A stretch of 64,000 nucleotides of DNA from positions 124,001 through 188,000 of the forward strand of contig NZ_KB911581.1 of assembly GCF_000383595.1 (NCBI RefSeq), given 5' to 3'. Origin of the DNA: Streptomyces bottropensis ATCC 25435. GTDB taxonomy: Bacteria > Actinomycetota > Actinomycetes > Streptomycetales > Streptomycetaceae. The notes under the pieces were generated by a model that saw only the letters and a list, made by a program, of their open reading frames with translations, did no database searches and was not told where the DNA came from. Positions 24,375 through 32,820 of this stretch are shown here, piece by piece. How positions within the stretch are numbered: the stretch's first letter is position 1; each line of letters opens with the position of its first letter. The position numbers and the translations under genes were made by a program.

Positions 24375-25727
24375 ATGGCAGGTACGGCCGAGCGTGACGA
24401 TCCCGAGGTCATCGGGCGCAGAGTGCAGCGACTGCGGACGGAACAGGGCCTCACACAGCGTCAGTTGGCGGAACCCGCGTACACCCCGGCGTACATCTCG
24501 ACCCTGGAGGCCGGTCGTGTTCGCGCCTCCGAACCGGCCCTGCGGCACATCGCCGAACGGCTCGGCGTGGGGTACGAGGAACTGGCCACCGGCCGCCCCG
24601 CCGGCTTCGCCACCGAGCTGCGGCTGCGCCTGACCGAAGCCCAGCGCACCCTGTCCGGCGGCGCCACGGAGGCCGCCGCCGAGGGGTTCGCGGCCGTCCT
24701 CACCGAGGCGGAGGAGCACCAGCTGGTCGCCGAGCAGGCCGACGCGCTGCTCGGACTCGGTGAGTGCGCCCTGGAGACCGGGGACCTGGAGACCGCCCAG
24801 CTGCGGTTCGAGCAGGTCGAGCAGTGCCTCGCCGAAGCCCCGCTGCCCGCCCGCGTCCCCGCCCTGCGCGGCCGCGCCACCGCCCACTACCTCGCCGGTG
24901 AACTCCGCTACGCCTGCTACCTCTACGAGTCCACCCTCGACGAGCTGAACCGCAACGGCTTGCACGACCCCGACGCGCTGCTCCTCCTCTACACCGGCGT
25001 CATCGCCCCGTACATGGACATGGGCGCCCACGCCCGCGCCGCACAGGCCGCCGAGCTGGCCCTCGCCCTCGCCCCGCAGTCCGGCGATCCCGCCCTGGTC
25101 GCCCGTATGCACCGCTCGGTCGCCCGCACGATGATCGCCGAGGGCCGCATCGCCGAGGCCGACGCCTCGCTCGCCAAGGCCTCCGAGCTGTACCGGCAGC
25201 TCCAGATCCGCACCGAACTGGCCAACTGCCACTGGATGCGCGGCTACCTCCACGCCCAGAACGGCGACTACGTCCGCGCCGAGGAGGAGCTGCGCGAGGC
25301 CCGCCGCATGCTCTCCGCCAAGCGAGCCGCCCTCTACACCAGTCAGGTCGCCGTCGAACTCGCGGACGTCCTGCACCGCCGCGGCAAGTCCGAGGAGGCC
25401 GCCGAGCTGCTCCGCGAGGTCCTCAGCGACCTCAGCTCCGAACGCGGCGCCCTGCACTCCGCCGCCGCCCACCGCCTCCTCGGCATCATCGCCGAGGACG
25501 CCCGGAACGCGGACACGGCCGAGGAGCACTACGTACGGGCGCTGAGCCTGCTGGAACGCGCGGGCGCCGCCGGTGACCTGGCCGACCTGTGCCGCCTGCT
25601 CGGGGACCTGTACCGCCGCACGGGCCGCGTCGAGGCCGCCCTCGACGCCTACCGCACGGGCCTCGGCCACCGCACCGCCCCCGGCACGACCACCCTCGGC
25701 CCGGCCCCCGCACAGCCCCCGCTGTGA
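24375..25727 (+). CDS. XRE-family regulator with TPR sensor domain
   Basis: This 450-residue protein has an XRE helix-turn-helix at residues 12-66 (RRVQRLRTEQGLTQRQLAEP, YISTLEAGRVRASEPALRHI). About eight TPR-like helical hairpins follow to residue 430, for example LLGLGECALETGDLETAQLRF, GEHYVRALSLLE-type segments and LGDLYRRTGRVEAALDAYRTG. This is the HTH-TPR layout of peptide-sensing RRNPP-like regulators, widespread in Streptomyces with mostly unknown ligands. No Shine-Dalgarno is obvious before ATG 24375, so the transcript may be leaderless or nearly so. Repeated CGTAAGC sites upstream suggest autoregulation. It converges on the next gene with only 7 bases between stops. Confidence 0.88.
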   Translation: MAGTAERDDPEVIGRRVQRLRTEQGLTQRQLAEPAYTPAYISTLEAGRVRASEPALRHIAERLGVGYEELATGRPAGFATELRLRLTEAQRTLSGGATEAAAEGFAAVLTEAEEHQLVAEQADALLGLGECALETGDLETAQLRFEQVEQCLAEAPLPARVPALRGRATAHYLAGELRYACYLYESTLDELNRNGLHDPDALLLLYTGVIAPYMDMGAHARAAQAAELALALAPQSGDPALVARMHRSVARTMIAEGRIAEADASLAKASELYRQLQIRTELANCHWMRGYLHAQNGDYVRAEEELREARRMLSAKRAALYTSQVAVELADVLHRRGKSEEAAELLREVLSDLSSERGALHSAAAHRLLGIIAEDARNADTAEEHYVRALSLLERAGAAGDLADLCRLLGDLYRRTGRVEAALDAYRTGLGHRTAPGTTTLGPAPAQPPL

Positions 25728-25734
25728 CGGGGGC

Positions 25735-26583
25735 TCAGTCGTCGAACGTCCGCGACACGAGGACGGTGCCCTCCTTGTCGTACACCGTGACCTTCTCGGT
25801 GAGGCTCCGCAGGCGCTCGGCGTGCGGGGTCCCCTCCTCGCGGTGCGTGAGCACGTACCAGGCACCCCACCCCTTGTTCCCGGCCAGCCGCAGGACCGTG
25901 CCGTCGAGGGTCCGGCCGTCGCGGAGTTCGAGCCGTACGCCGGCCGCCGGGCTCCGGGTGCCGAAGTAGAGGCCGGACAGGAGGGCGTAGTCGGTGCCCG
26001 ACACCGCCTCCTGCATCGCGGCTCCCGGACGGCTGCGGTCGATGTCCTCGTCGAGCAGGTTCTGGAACTCGACGAGGTCGGACATCACCGGCTCGTACGC
26101 GTGCTTGCCCTCGGCGGTCAGCCAGATCCGGGTGCCCTTGCCGACGTCCACGCGCTCGCCCGGCTCGACGACGCGCGTCTGCCCGGCGTACGGTCCGGTG
26201 ATCCGGGCGGGCGTGGGCGAGGCGCTCACGGCCGGCGTCGGCGGGGCCATGGGCTGGACGGTCGCGGGCGGGCCGCCGGGCCGGAGCGCCAGCACCACGG
26301 CGAACGGGAGCAGCAGCAGTCCGCAGCCCGCGCTCAGCGCGACGGCCCGGCGCCGCCGCCGGACGACCCGGCCGTCGCGCTCGATCGCCGACAGCGGCAC
26401 GGCCTGCGGGGTGATGTCGTACGCGGCGTCGGCGAGGGCCTCGCGCAGCAACCGCCCGGTGCCGGCGTCGTACGCGCCGTCCTCGACCGTACCCACGTCC
26501 GTACCCACGTCCGTTCCGCCTCCTTCTCCTGTCGTTCTTCCTGCGGTGGTGTCCGGGCCGGTCCCGGGGGTGGGCTGGTTCAT
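25735..26583 (-). CDS. Sigma-coupled membrane protein with WLTAEGKH domain
   Basis: This 282-residue protein has a long acidic/Gly-rich cytoplasmic part (residues 1-75), one transmembrane helix (AVALSAGCGLLLLPFAVVLAL) and an extracytoplasmic domain of about 160 residues. That domain contains IWLTAEGKH, DIDRSRPG, LLSGLYFGTRS and NKGWGAWYVL. The same domain recurs in the secreted protein at 27235-27813. Its ATG overlaps the stop of the SigE-family gene (26580-26583), giving a coupled sigma/membrane pair like that at 22-24 kb. By position it may be the anti-sigma regulator. I do not recognise the extracytoplasmic domain. Confidence 0.82.
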   Translation of the reverse strand: MNQPTPGTGPDTTAGRTTGEGGGTDVGTDVGTVEDGAYDAGTGRLLREALADAAYDITPQAVPLSAIERDGRVVRRRRRAVALSAGCGLLLLPFAVVLALRPGGPPATVQPMAPPTPAVSASPTPARITGPYAGQTRVVEPGERVDVGKGTRIWLTAEGKHAYEPVMSDLVEFQNLLDEDIDRSRPGAAMQEAVSGTDYALLSGLYFGTRSPAAGVRLELRDGRTLDGTVLRLAGNKGWGAWYVLTHREEGTPHAERLRSLTEKVTVYDKEGTVLVSRTFDD

Positions 26584-27134
26584 GGGCGTGCTCCGGAGAC
26601 GGGCGAAGGGGCCGCGTGGACGGCGCCGGCGAACTCGGGGTGGGCGCGCAGGGCCTGCAGCCCCCGGCGCAGGTGGGTCTTGACGGTGCCGAGCGAGCAG
26701 CCGAGCAGCTGGGCGATCTCCATCTCGCCGAGGTCCTCCCAGAAGCGGAGCACCAGCACGGACCGCTGCCGGGCCGACAGCGCGGCCAACGCCTGGGTGA
26801 GAGCGGCCCGTTGGGCGATGGACTCGGCGTGCCCGGCGTGGCGTTCGTGCACCCGCTCGGGCAGGAACGGCGTCAGCAGAAGGGCCACGCGTCTCTTGCG
26901 CACGCGGCTGATGTTGTTGTTGACCAGCGAGCGCCGTACGTAGAAGTCGACGTCGTCGCGCGGTATGCGCCGCCAGCGGGCGTACACCTTCGCGAGGGTG
27001 GTCTGCACGAGATCCTCGGCCTCGTGGAAGTCGCCGGTCAGCATGTGCGCGGTGCGCACCAGACGCGGCCAGGCGGCGGTGGCGTACGCGGCGAAGTCGC
27101 CGGCTTCCGGTGATCCGGGTTTCTCTTGCGGCAC
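26580..27134 (-). CDS. SigE-family (ECF) RNA polymerase sigma factor
   Basis: This sigma factor of about 184 residues has region 2 (FAAYATAAWPRLVRTAHMLTG, HEAEDLVQTTLAKVYARW and DFYVRRSLVNNNISRVRKR) and region 4 (LSARQRSVLVLRFWEDLGE and LLGCSLGTVKTHLRRGLQAL). The frame is open to 27215; I prefer GTG 27134 (start VPQEKPGSPEAG), with GAGGA at an acceptable distance, over ATG 27170, which lacks a ribosome site. It is translationally coupled by ATGA to the membrane protein at 25735-26583. It may also control the paralogous secreted protein encoded 100 bases upstream. Confidence 0.88.
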   Translation of the reverse strand: MPQEKPGSPEAGDFAAYATAAWPRLVRTAHMLTGDFHEAEDLVQTTLAKVYARWRRIPRDDVDFYVRRSLVNNNISRVRKRRVALLLTPFLPERVHERHAGHAESIAQRAALTQALAALSARQRSVLVLRFWEDLGEMEIAQLLGCSLGTVKTHLRRGLQALRAHPEFAGAVHAAPSPVSGARP

Positions 27135-27234
27135 GGACGACGGTCCTCGGACTCGGGAACGGGGGAGCATGCCGTGCGGGAGCGGGGTGGTCAAGTCCCG
27201 CTCCCGCACGATCACTTCGGCGCGGGCGCGGCCG

Positions 27235-27813
27235 TCAGCCCAGGGACAGCCGGGAGTAGACGCCGCCCCGGGTGTCGTGGACGGTCACGGAGCGCAGGAA
27301 CTCCTGACCGTCGTCCTGCGCGGGCAGATCCGCGACGGCGTACCAGACGCCCCAGCCCGGCTTCCCGGGCAGCTCGATCAGCTTGCCGTGGACCGTGCCC
27401 GTACTGGTCCGGACCGCCACGCGGGATGCGGTGCCCTTGCCTCCGTAGTAGATGCCGGAGAGGTAGTAGTGCCCCTCGAATCCGGACGCCTGGAGGGAGA
27501 CCCCGGGCCGGGACAGGTCGATGTTGCCGTCGACGACGCTGCGGAACTGCGGGAAGTCGGGCAGGTCCGGCTCCAGCCAGTGCTTGCCCTCCGCCGTCAG
27601 CCAGAACTCGAAGCCGGGCGCGGCGACGACGTGCTCACCGGGCTGGACGATGCGCGGAGTCGGCGCCTTCCTGGCCGCCGCCTCCGCCACCGCCGTGGCG
27701 GCGCCGTGCGCCGTCTCCCCCCGCGAGACGGCGTACGACGTCGTCGACGCCCCCGCCAGCAGCGTGGTCAGCGCTGCGACGGCGACGAGTGTGCGCATCC
27801 GTGTCATGGTCAT
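27235..27813 (-). CDS. Secreted paralogue of the WLTAEGKH domain
   Basis: This 192-residue secreted protein has a signal peptide (MTMTRMRTLVAVAALTTLLAG, cleavage near AVS or AHG). Its domain aligns with the extracytoplasmic half of the protein at 25735-26583: FWLTAEGKHWLEP, NIDLSRPG, YYLSGIYYGGKG, KPGWGVWYAV and the final TVHDTRGGVYSRL. ATG 27813 is preferred over the longer frame because the signal peptide starts there and GGGGG lies nine bases upstream. It sits directly upstream of the sigma factor on the same strand. It may be the ligand, competitor or effector of the membrane paralogue, which is inference. Confidence 0.8.
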   Translation of the reverse strand: MTMTRMRTLVAVAALTTLLAGASTTSYAVSRGETAHGAATAVAEAAARKAPTPRIVQPGEHVVAAPGFEFWLTAEGKHWLEPDLPDFPQFRSVVDGNIDLSRPGVSLQASGFEGHYYLSGIYYGGKGTASRVAVRTSTGTVHGKLIELPGKPGWGVWYAVADLPAQDDGQEFLRSVTVHDTRGGVYSRLSLG

Positions 27814-27923
27814 GAACGGACGACCCCCAAAGGTGTGTTGGTTCAGGTGCGTTGGTCTGACACTCCTGAAACCCCGGAGGCGTACGGGACGGATGACACC
27901 GGTGCGACGTTTTTTCTGCCGCC

Positions 27924-28949
27924 TCAGCTCAGCGCGCTGCCCTCCTTCCACCGGTCCCAGCTCAGGTTCCAGTCGCCGTACCCGTTGCCGACGGCCACGG
28001 TCTCCTTCGAGCCGGTCACCTTCACCACGTCACCGGGGATGACCTGGTCGTAGAACCGCCTCGCCGTGCCGTCGTCCGCGAGACCCACGCAGCCGTGGGT
28101 GACGTTCTGCCGGCCCGCGTAGGTGTTGGCCTTCGGGTTCTCGTGGAGGTAGGTGCCGGAGGCGGTGAGGTGGACCGCGTAGCCGTACCAGCCGGCGTAG
28201 GAGTCGCCGTAGCCGACCGTGCTGGAGTCCATGAACACCCGGCGCTGCTTGTCGGAGACGACCATCGTGCCGTTCCACGTGTCCATGCCGGGCGCGCCGG
28301 CGGTGACCGGGATGCGCTGGGTCGAGCCGTCCTTCTCGACGGTCATGGTGTGGCTGCGGACGTCGACCGTGGCGATGAGCGAGCGGCCGATCGTGAAGTG
28401 CCGGGTGAGGTCCGTACCCACCTCGACGGTGACCTTCGTACCGGGCTTCCAGTAGGCGCGGGGACGGTAGTCGACGCGTCGGCCGTCGGCGAGGTTGTGC
28501 CCCTTGACCCAGCTCCAGGACCCCTCGGCGCCGGTGTCCGTCGTGACCTTCAACCGCCGTTCCACAGCGGCGCGTTCCGACTTCGCGACCGGGCGGTCGA
28601 AGGTCACGGATATCGGCATGCCGACGCCCACGGCCTGGCCGTCGGCGATGTTCACGCGCACGCCCTCGAAGGCCTTCGGCAGGGCGGGGCTCGGCTTCAC
28701 GCGCACGGCCTCGGCGTCCCCCCTGGCCCCCGCCCCGTTCTCCGCGTCCGCCCGGGCATGCGCCTTCGGTATCGCGCTCGGTCCCTCCACCCGTACTCCC
28801 GCCCCGGCCCCCGCACAGCCCGTGAGCGCCACCGCGACCGTGCACGCGGCCGTCGCGGCGAGCGCGTGGACCAGGCGCCGGGCCCGCCTCGCCCCCGTGG
28901 TCCCGCCTCTCGCGGCTCTCTTCCCCGAGCCGCTGTTCCCCGTGGTCAT
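27924..28949 (-). CDS. L,D-transpeptidase lipoprotein (Ig-like + YkuD)
   Basis: This 341-residue protein has a lipoprotein signal with lipobox ALTGC, an Ala-rich linker and an Ig-like domain (residues 95-195: VRVNIADGQAVGVGMPISVTF and VKGHNLADGRRVDYRPR). The YkuD catalytic domain carries the His-x14-17-His-Gly-Cys signature: the segment ending YLHENPKAN, then THGCVGL with the nucleophile Cys. Such enzymes make 3-3 crosslinks in peptidoglycan, which are abundant in Streptomyces. ATG 28949 follows GGGGGGAAC; upstream frame extensions are rejected. The gene is divergent from a sigma factor whose coupled partner carries a degenerate version of this catalytic domain. Confidence 0.92.
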   Translation of the reverse strand: MTTGNSGSGKRAARGGTTGARRARRLVHALAATAACTVAVALTGCAGAGAGVRVEGPSAIPKAHARADAENGAGARGDAEAVRVKPSPALPKAFEGVRVNIADGQAVGVGMPISVTFDRPVAKSERAAVERRLKVTTDTGAEGSWSWVKGHNLADGRRVDYRPRAYWKPGTKVTVEVGTDLTRHFTIGRSLIATVDVRSHTMTVEKDGSTQRIPVTAGAPGMDTWNGTMVVSDKQRRVFMDSSTVGYGDSYAGWYGYAVHLTASGTYLHENPKANTYAGRQNVTHGCVGLADDGTARRFYDQVIPGDVVKVTGSKETVAVGNGYGDWNLSWDRWKEGSALS

Positions 28950-29019
28950 GTTCCCCCCTGCTGTCTTACGACCAGATCTCTTTCGAGCGGTGTGTTTCCG
29001 TGATGTGTTTCGATGTGTG

Positions 29020-29042
29020 GCGTACGTACGGGACCTGTACGC
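29020..29042. promoter_or_regulatory. Inverted repeat GCGTAC-N11-GTACGC
   Basis: It lies in the divergent promoter between the L,D-transpeptidase lipoprotein and the sigma gene. The flanking sequence also contains the palindrome CGTACGTACG. It is a candidate shared operator. Confidence 0.45.
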
Positions 29043-29090
29043 ACGACGGGGGCGACCGGGTTGCACGGCGATGCACGGGAGTTCGGAAAA

Positions 29091-29606
29091 ATGGCGGGGG
29101 GCATGACCGAGGACGAGTTCGACGCGTTCTACGCGACCGCGTTCCCCCGGCTGACCGGCCAGATCTTCGCCTTCACCGGAGACCACGGGGAGGCGCAGGA
29201 CGTGGTGCAGGAGGCTTTCGTACGGGCCTGGGACCGGCGCCGGGAGTTCCTGGCGGACGGGGCGCCCGAGGCGTGGATCCGGACCGTGGCGATGCGGCTC
29301 GCGGTGAGCCGGTGGCGGCGGGCCCGCCGCTGGCTGGAGCTGGTGCGCCGCAATCCGCCCCCGGAACACGCGCCGGGCCCCGATCCCGAACGGGCGGTAC
29401 TGGTCGACGCGTTGCGCAAAATCCCGGAGGCACAGCGGATGGCGGTGGTTCTGCACCATCTGTGCGACTTGAGTGTGGAACAGGTAGCCTCCGAGACGGG
29501 CGCCCCCGTGGGCACGGTCAAGGCCCGGCTGTCCCGCGGCCGGGCGGCGCTGGCGCGCGAACTGGCCCCCGGCGAGGGTGAGAAGGAGGACGGCCGTGTC
29601 CGATGA
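29091..29606 (+). CDS. ECF RNA polymerase sigma factor
   Basis: This protein of about 171 residues has sigma region 2 (EFDAFYATAFPRLTGQIFAF, GEAQDVVQEAFVRAWDRR and WIRTVAMRLAVSRWRRARR) and region 4 (LRKIPEAQRMAVVLHHLCDL and ETGAPVGTVKARLSRGRAAL). ATG 29091 has GGGAG nine bases upstream; ATG 29103 is the alternative. Its 3' end overlaps the GTG start of the next gene by 11 bases, so translation is coupled. It is divergent from a true L,D-transpeptidase and coupled to a membrane pseudo-L,D-transpeptidase, suggesting a regulon concerned with cell-wall crosslinking. Confidence 0.9.
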   Translation: MAGGMTEDEFDAFYATAFPRLTGQIFAFTGDHGEAQDVVQEAFVRAWDRRREFLADGAPEAWIRTVAMRLAVSRWRRARRWLELVRRNPPPEHAPGPDPERAVLVDALRKIPEAQRMAVVLHHLCDLSVEQVASETGAPVGTVKARLSRGRAALARELAPGEGEKEDGRVR

Positions 29607-30357
29607 ACTCACCGTCCGGCTGCGCGAACTGGCCGAGACCGCCGAGGTCCCGCCGCCCGGCTCCGGCGCCGAGGTCCGCGCCACCGCGGGCCGCCGTCGC
29701 CGCCGGCGCCGTACGTCCGCCGCCGTCGCGGGCGGCTGCGCGGCGGCCGGGCTGGCCGCCGTCCTCACCCTGAACGCCGCCTCCCACGGCACGCAGCAGC
29801 GCCCGCCCACGGCCGCCAGTGACGTGCCCAGCGCGTCGGCGGCGCCCGAGGCCGTGGTGGACCTCTCCCGTCACGTCCTCACCTTCGCCGGCCGTGAGCT
29901 GCCCATCTCCGCCGGGAAGGAGCGCACGCCGACGCCGACCGGTCTGATGACCGTGACCGGCAAGCACGCCACCGTCGTCGCCACCGGGGAGACGGTCCGC
30001 CTCGGCTCCGACTACGACCTGAAGCTGTCGTGGGCGCTGACCCTGTCCCCGGTCGAGGACGCCGGTCCCCGTACGGGCGAGGCGCGCGGCACCGTCGAGG
30101 CGACGGACGGGACCGAGCCGAGCGGCTCGGCGGACGAGCGGACCACCCTGAGTCCGTCCTGGGGAGAAGGCGTCTGGATCGCCGCCATCGCGCACAACGA
30201 GACGGCACCCGGCAGCCTGGACACCACCGACGGCTGGATCGGTCTGCGCACCGCGGACGCGCGGTGGCTGTACGAGCGGATGCCCGAGGGAGGGGTCGTG
30301 GAGATCCGGGGCGTGGGGGCGACCCCGTCCCCGTCCGCCAGTCCACCGTCCGGCTGA
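29596..30357 (+). CDS. Membrane pseudo-L,D-transpeptidase, probable anti-sigma/sensor
   Basis: This 253-residue protein begins VSDELTVRLRELAETAEVPPP (cytoplasmic), followed by a basic cluster and one transmembrane helix (AGGCAAAGLAAVLTLNAA). The extracytoplasmic part resembles a YkuD fold: TPTPTGLMTVTGKHAT, WGEGVWIAAIAHNETAPG and DGWIGLRTADARWLYERM with GGVVEIRG. It aligns with the active site of the L,D-transpeptidase next door (HGCVGL, then ARRFYDQV), but the catalytic His-Gly-Cys has become Asp-Gly-Trp. The enzyme should be dead yet could still bind stem peptides. GTG 29596 has GAAGGAGGA upstream and overlaps the sigma gene. The proposed sensor role is inference. Confidence 0.8.
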   Translation: MSDELTVRLRELAETAEVPPPGSGAEVRATAGRRRRRRRTSAAVAGGCAAAGLAAVLTLNAASHGTQQRPPTAASDVPSASAAPEAVVDLSRHVLTFAGRELPISAGKERTPTPTGLMTVTGKHATVVATGETVRLGSDYDLKLSWALTLSPVEDAGPRTGEARGTVEATDGTEPSGSADERTTLSPSWGEGVWIAAIAHNETAPGSLDTTDGWIGLRTADARWLYERMPEGGVVEIRGVGATPSPSASPPSG

Positions 30358-30471
30358 GCGGGGGCGGCCGTACGGGGGAGCGGCTCACCCGTACGCCCTC
30401 GTGCGGTGGTGGACGGGCCCGGACGGTGCTGGCGTGGGAGCGGAAACGTCGTGCTCTCGGGAGGCTCCGCC

Positions 30472-31446
30472 ATGCGTCGTCCGCACCGTGTTCTCGCCCG
30501 GGTCGTGGCCCTCGGGATGCTCGCGGGGGCGGCGGGCTGCTTCGTGGAAGATCCAGGACATCCGCGAGGCTTCCCCGAGGCGGCCGTCGACGACACCGCC
30601 TCCCCCTCGTCCCCGCCCTCCGCCCCGTCCGCCCTCACCGACGCCCGGGCCAGAAGCGCCCTGCTCCGCCAGGACGACCTCGGCGAGGCGTGGGCCGGTA
30701 CCCAGGGCGCGGCGACCTGGCGGGACGGCCTGCTCAAGGGCCGCACCGACCTCCCCGAGTGCCAGGAACTCCTCGACGCGGTGTACGCCGAGGACGTTCT
30801 CGGCAAGCCCCGGGGCGGGGCGGCCGTCACGGGCTTCGACGACTACGAGTACGGCTCCCAGTTGCGCTACCAGGTGGGCGCCTACGACCGGGCCGACATC
30901 GACGCCCGGCTCAGCCACCTCCGCGAACTCATCGATGAATGCGGGGAGTTCACCATCACCGGCGCCCAGGGCCGGGAGTACGGCGCCGAGGTCACCCCCG
31001 TCGAGCTGCCCGGCGACCTGGGCGACGCCCGGCAGGGCCTGCGGCTGGTCGTCAGCGGTGACGTCGAGGGCGAGGACAGCGCCCTCACCCTCGACCTCGC
31101 GACCGTACGCGTCGGCGACACCGCCGCCCTCGTCACCCACGGCGGCCTCTACGGCATCGACGACACGGCCACCCGCGACGCCGCCCAGGCGGGAGTCAAA
31201 CGCCTCCGGGACCTCCTGAAGAAGCAACAGCAGGAGAAGAAGGAGAAGAAGGGCGAGCAGCCGAAGAAGGGAGAGAAGAAGACACCGTCCGAGGGGAGTT
31301 CCGCCGAGGAGGACGCCCCCGACGAGCCGTCTGCGGACGAGCGGTCCCTCGACGAGGAGTCCTCCGCCGAAGGTGACTCCTCCGAGGCCCGGCGGTCCGC
31401 TGTAGTCGGCGCTTCTCCTGCTTTCCCTCCCCCAGCATCGGCGTGA
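30472..31446 (+). CDS. Lipoprotein of unknown function
   Basis: This 324-residue protein starts MRRPHRVLARVVALGM with lipobox LAGAAGC. The globular part, residues 55-240, contains LLRQDDLGEAWAG, ECQELLDAVYAED, VTGFDDYEYGSQLRYQVGAY, CGEFTITGAQGREY and LRLVVSGDVEGED, resembling the PknH-sensor or LpqN-like lipoproteins of actinomycetes. The C-terminal 80 residues are low complexity: Lys/Glu-rich, then Ser/Glu/Asp-rich. GGGAGG precedes ATG 30472. A decayed duplicate of the promoter and middle region is at 32821-32990. The terminator stem overlaps the last codons. Confidence 0.78.
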   Translation: MRRPHRVLARVVALGMLAGAAGCFVEDPGHPRGFPEAAVDDTASPSSPPSAPSALTDARARSALLRQDDLGEAWAGTQGAATWRDGLLKGRTDLPECQELLDAVYAEDVLGKPRGGAAVTGFDDYEYGSQLRYQVGAYDRADIDARLSHLRELIDECGEFTITGAQGREYGAEVTPVELPGDLGDARQGLRLVVSGDVEGEDSALTLDLATVRVGDTAALVTHGGLYGIDDTATRDAAQAGVKRLRDLLKKQQQEKKEKKGEQPKKGEKKTPSEGSSAEEDAPDEPSADERSLDEESSAEGDSSEARRSAVVGASPAFPPPASA

Positions 31447-31456
31447 GGAGGGAAAG
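31421..31456. terminator. Terminator between converging genes
   Basis: A 10-bp perfect stem, CTTTCCCTCC (31421-31430) with 31447-31456, has a 16-base loop. It overlaps the 3' end of the lipoprotein gene and serves both that gene and the leftward gene ending at 31470. Confidence 0.8.
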
Positions 31457-31469
31457 CCCGAAGGTCAGG

Positions 31470-32657
31470 TCAGAACTTGCCGTAGAGGCCGGTCATGTCC
31501 ACCTGGGGGCACATGACCGAGCCGACGAGGCACTTGGTGCTGCCGTGCTTCTTCTTGTGGACATTGGTGACCTTGCCGCCGTCGTAGATGTAGACGTAGT
31601 TGTTCGGGTACTGGCGGTGCGTGCCCGAGCGGATCTCATAGTTACCACTCTTGGACATACTGATGGTGAAGGCACCGGAGGCCGCGCCCTTCACTCCGCC
31701 CAGACCCTTGCAGTACGGGTTGGTGGCGTGGACGACCATCCGGATGCCCACGGTGTTGCCGCTCGACGCCAGCTTCTTCGCGTACGTGTTCTTGGCGGTG
31801 GCGGTCTTCGAGCCCACGTACTTGTTCGTCTTCTTCACGTAGACGGTGGTGGGGTTGATGTGCTTGTTACTCACCACCTTCTTGGTCTTCCAGGTGATGG
31901 TGGCGTGGAGCGCGAAGCGGTACTTGTTCGACTTCCAGTTGAAGTCCTTGTGGTTGTCACCACCGAACTTGAAGCTCTGGCCGTAGTCACAGCCAGCGAT
32001 GGGAGCGGCGACGTACTTTTGCGGGATGAAGCCGACCCAGCTCAGCGTGGACTTCTTGGCCACGGCGGCGGTGGACGCCCGCTCCACCGCCAACTCGCGC
32101 AGCCCCGTGAGCGAGCCGGAGTGTGGGACTGCCACCCTCATGCCGTAGAGCCTGGAGTTCGGGTTGCCGCCTTTCGGCAGCAGAGGAATGACCTGGTAGG
32201 TGTAGTCGGCGCCCGCCTTCACGTCGGTGTCGCGGAAGGAGGTCACGCCTGCGCCCAGCGTGGCGATGCTCTTGCCTTCTCGGGTGACGACGTACCGGGC
32301 GTCCTTCGTGTAGCCCTTCCAGGACAGCTCGACAAAACCCTTGCCTGCAGCCGTGGTGACGCCCTGGCGTGCCATGGAGCTGTCGACGACAGCGGCCTCT
32401 CCTGAGGCCGCCCGCATGACACCGAAGTCTTCCGCCTTCATGGTCTTGCCCTGGGTGCTGTTCGAGCTGAAGCCGGAGACGTCCTTCAGCCCGCCGTCGG
32501 ACCTGGCGGACAGCGCGGACGCAGAGAACGCCGCGGCGGCGGGCTGTGCGTCCTGAGCGGACTGGTCCGCGAGAGCCGACGCCTGGAAACCACCCGCGAC
32601 CAGCGTGAGCGGAGCCACGGACAGCGCCGTCACCTTCGCGAATCGAGAGAGCTGCAT
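31470..32657 (-). CDS. Secreted protein, FnIII-like plus C-terminal domain of unknown function
   Basis: This 395-residue protein has a Sec signal (VTALSVAPLTLVAGGFQASA). A polar region to residue 95 is followed by an FnIII-like module (residues 100-170: GFVELSWKGYTKDARYVVTRE and DYTYQVIPLLP). The C-terminal domain is Lys- and aromatic-rich (FKFGGDNHKDFNWKSNKYRF, KHINPTTVYVKKTNK, VGIRMVVHATNPYC and NNYVYIYDGG) and faintly resembles the DUF3238 group; I am unsure. Its codon use is less GC-extreme than neighbouring genes, and it lies in an accessory stretch with pseudogenes on both sides. Four Cys in the C-terminal half may form disulfides. Confidence 0.75.
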   Translation of the reverse strand: MQLSRFAKVTALSVAPLTLVAGGFQASALADQSAQDAQPAAAAFSASALSARSDGGLKDVSGFSSNSTQGKTMKAEDFGVMRAASGEAAVVDSSMARQGVTTAAGKGFVELSWKGYTKDARYVVTREGKSIATLGAGVTSFRDTDVKAGADYTYQVIPLLPKGGNPNSRLYGMRVAVPHSGSLTGLRELAVERASTAAVAKKSTLSWVGFIPQKYVAAPIAGCDYGQSFKFGGDNHKDFNWKSNKYRFALHATITWKTKKVVSNKHINPTTVYVKKTNKYVGSKTATAKNTYAKKLASSGNTVGIRMVVHATNPYCKGLGGVKGAASGAFTISMSKSGNYEIRSGTHRQYPNNYVYIYDGGKVTNVHKKKHGSTKCLVGSVMCPQVDMTGLYGKF

Positions 32658-32820
32658 GTTTGTCCCTTCGTCCCCGTCAATGCCAGGCGACCTGATGGGA
32701 GCGGATAGCTTCTTGTCAGGCGCCTGCCAAAGACACTAGGGAGGAGGGGGGCGGGGTGTAAGTGACTCCTGGGGCAGTGCCCTCTTGGGCAGTGCCCGAA
32801 AAGGCAAGGCACTGGTGGGC

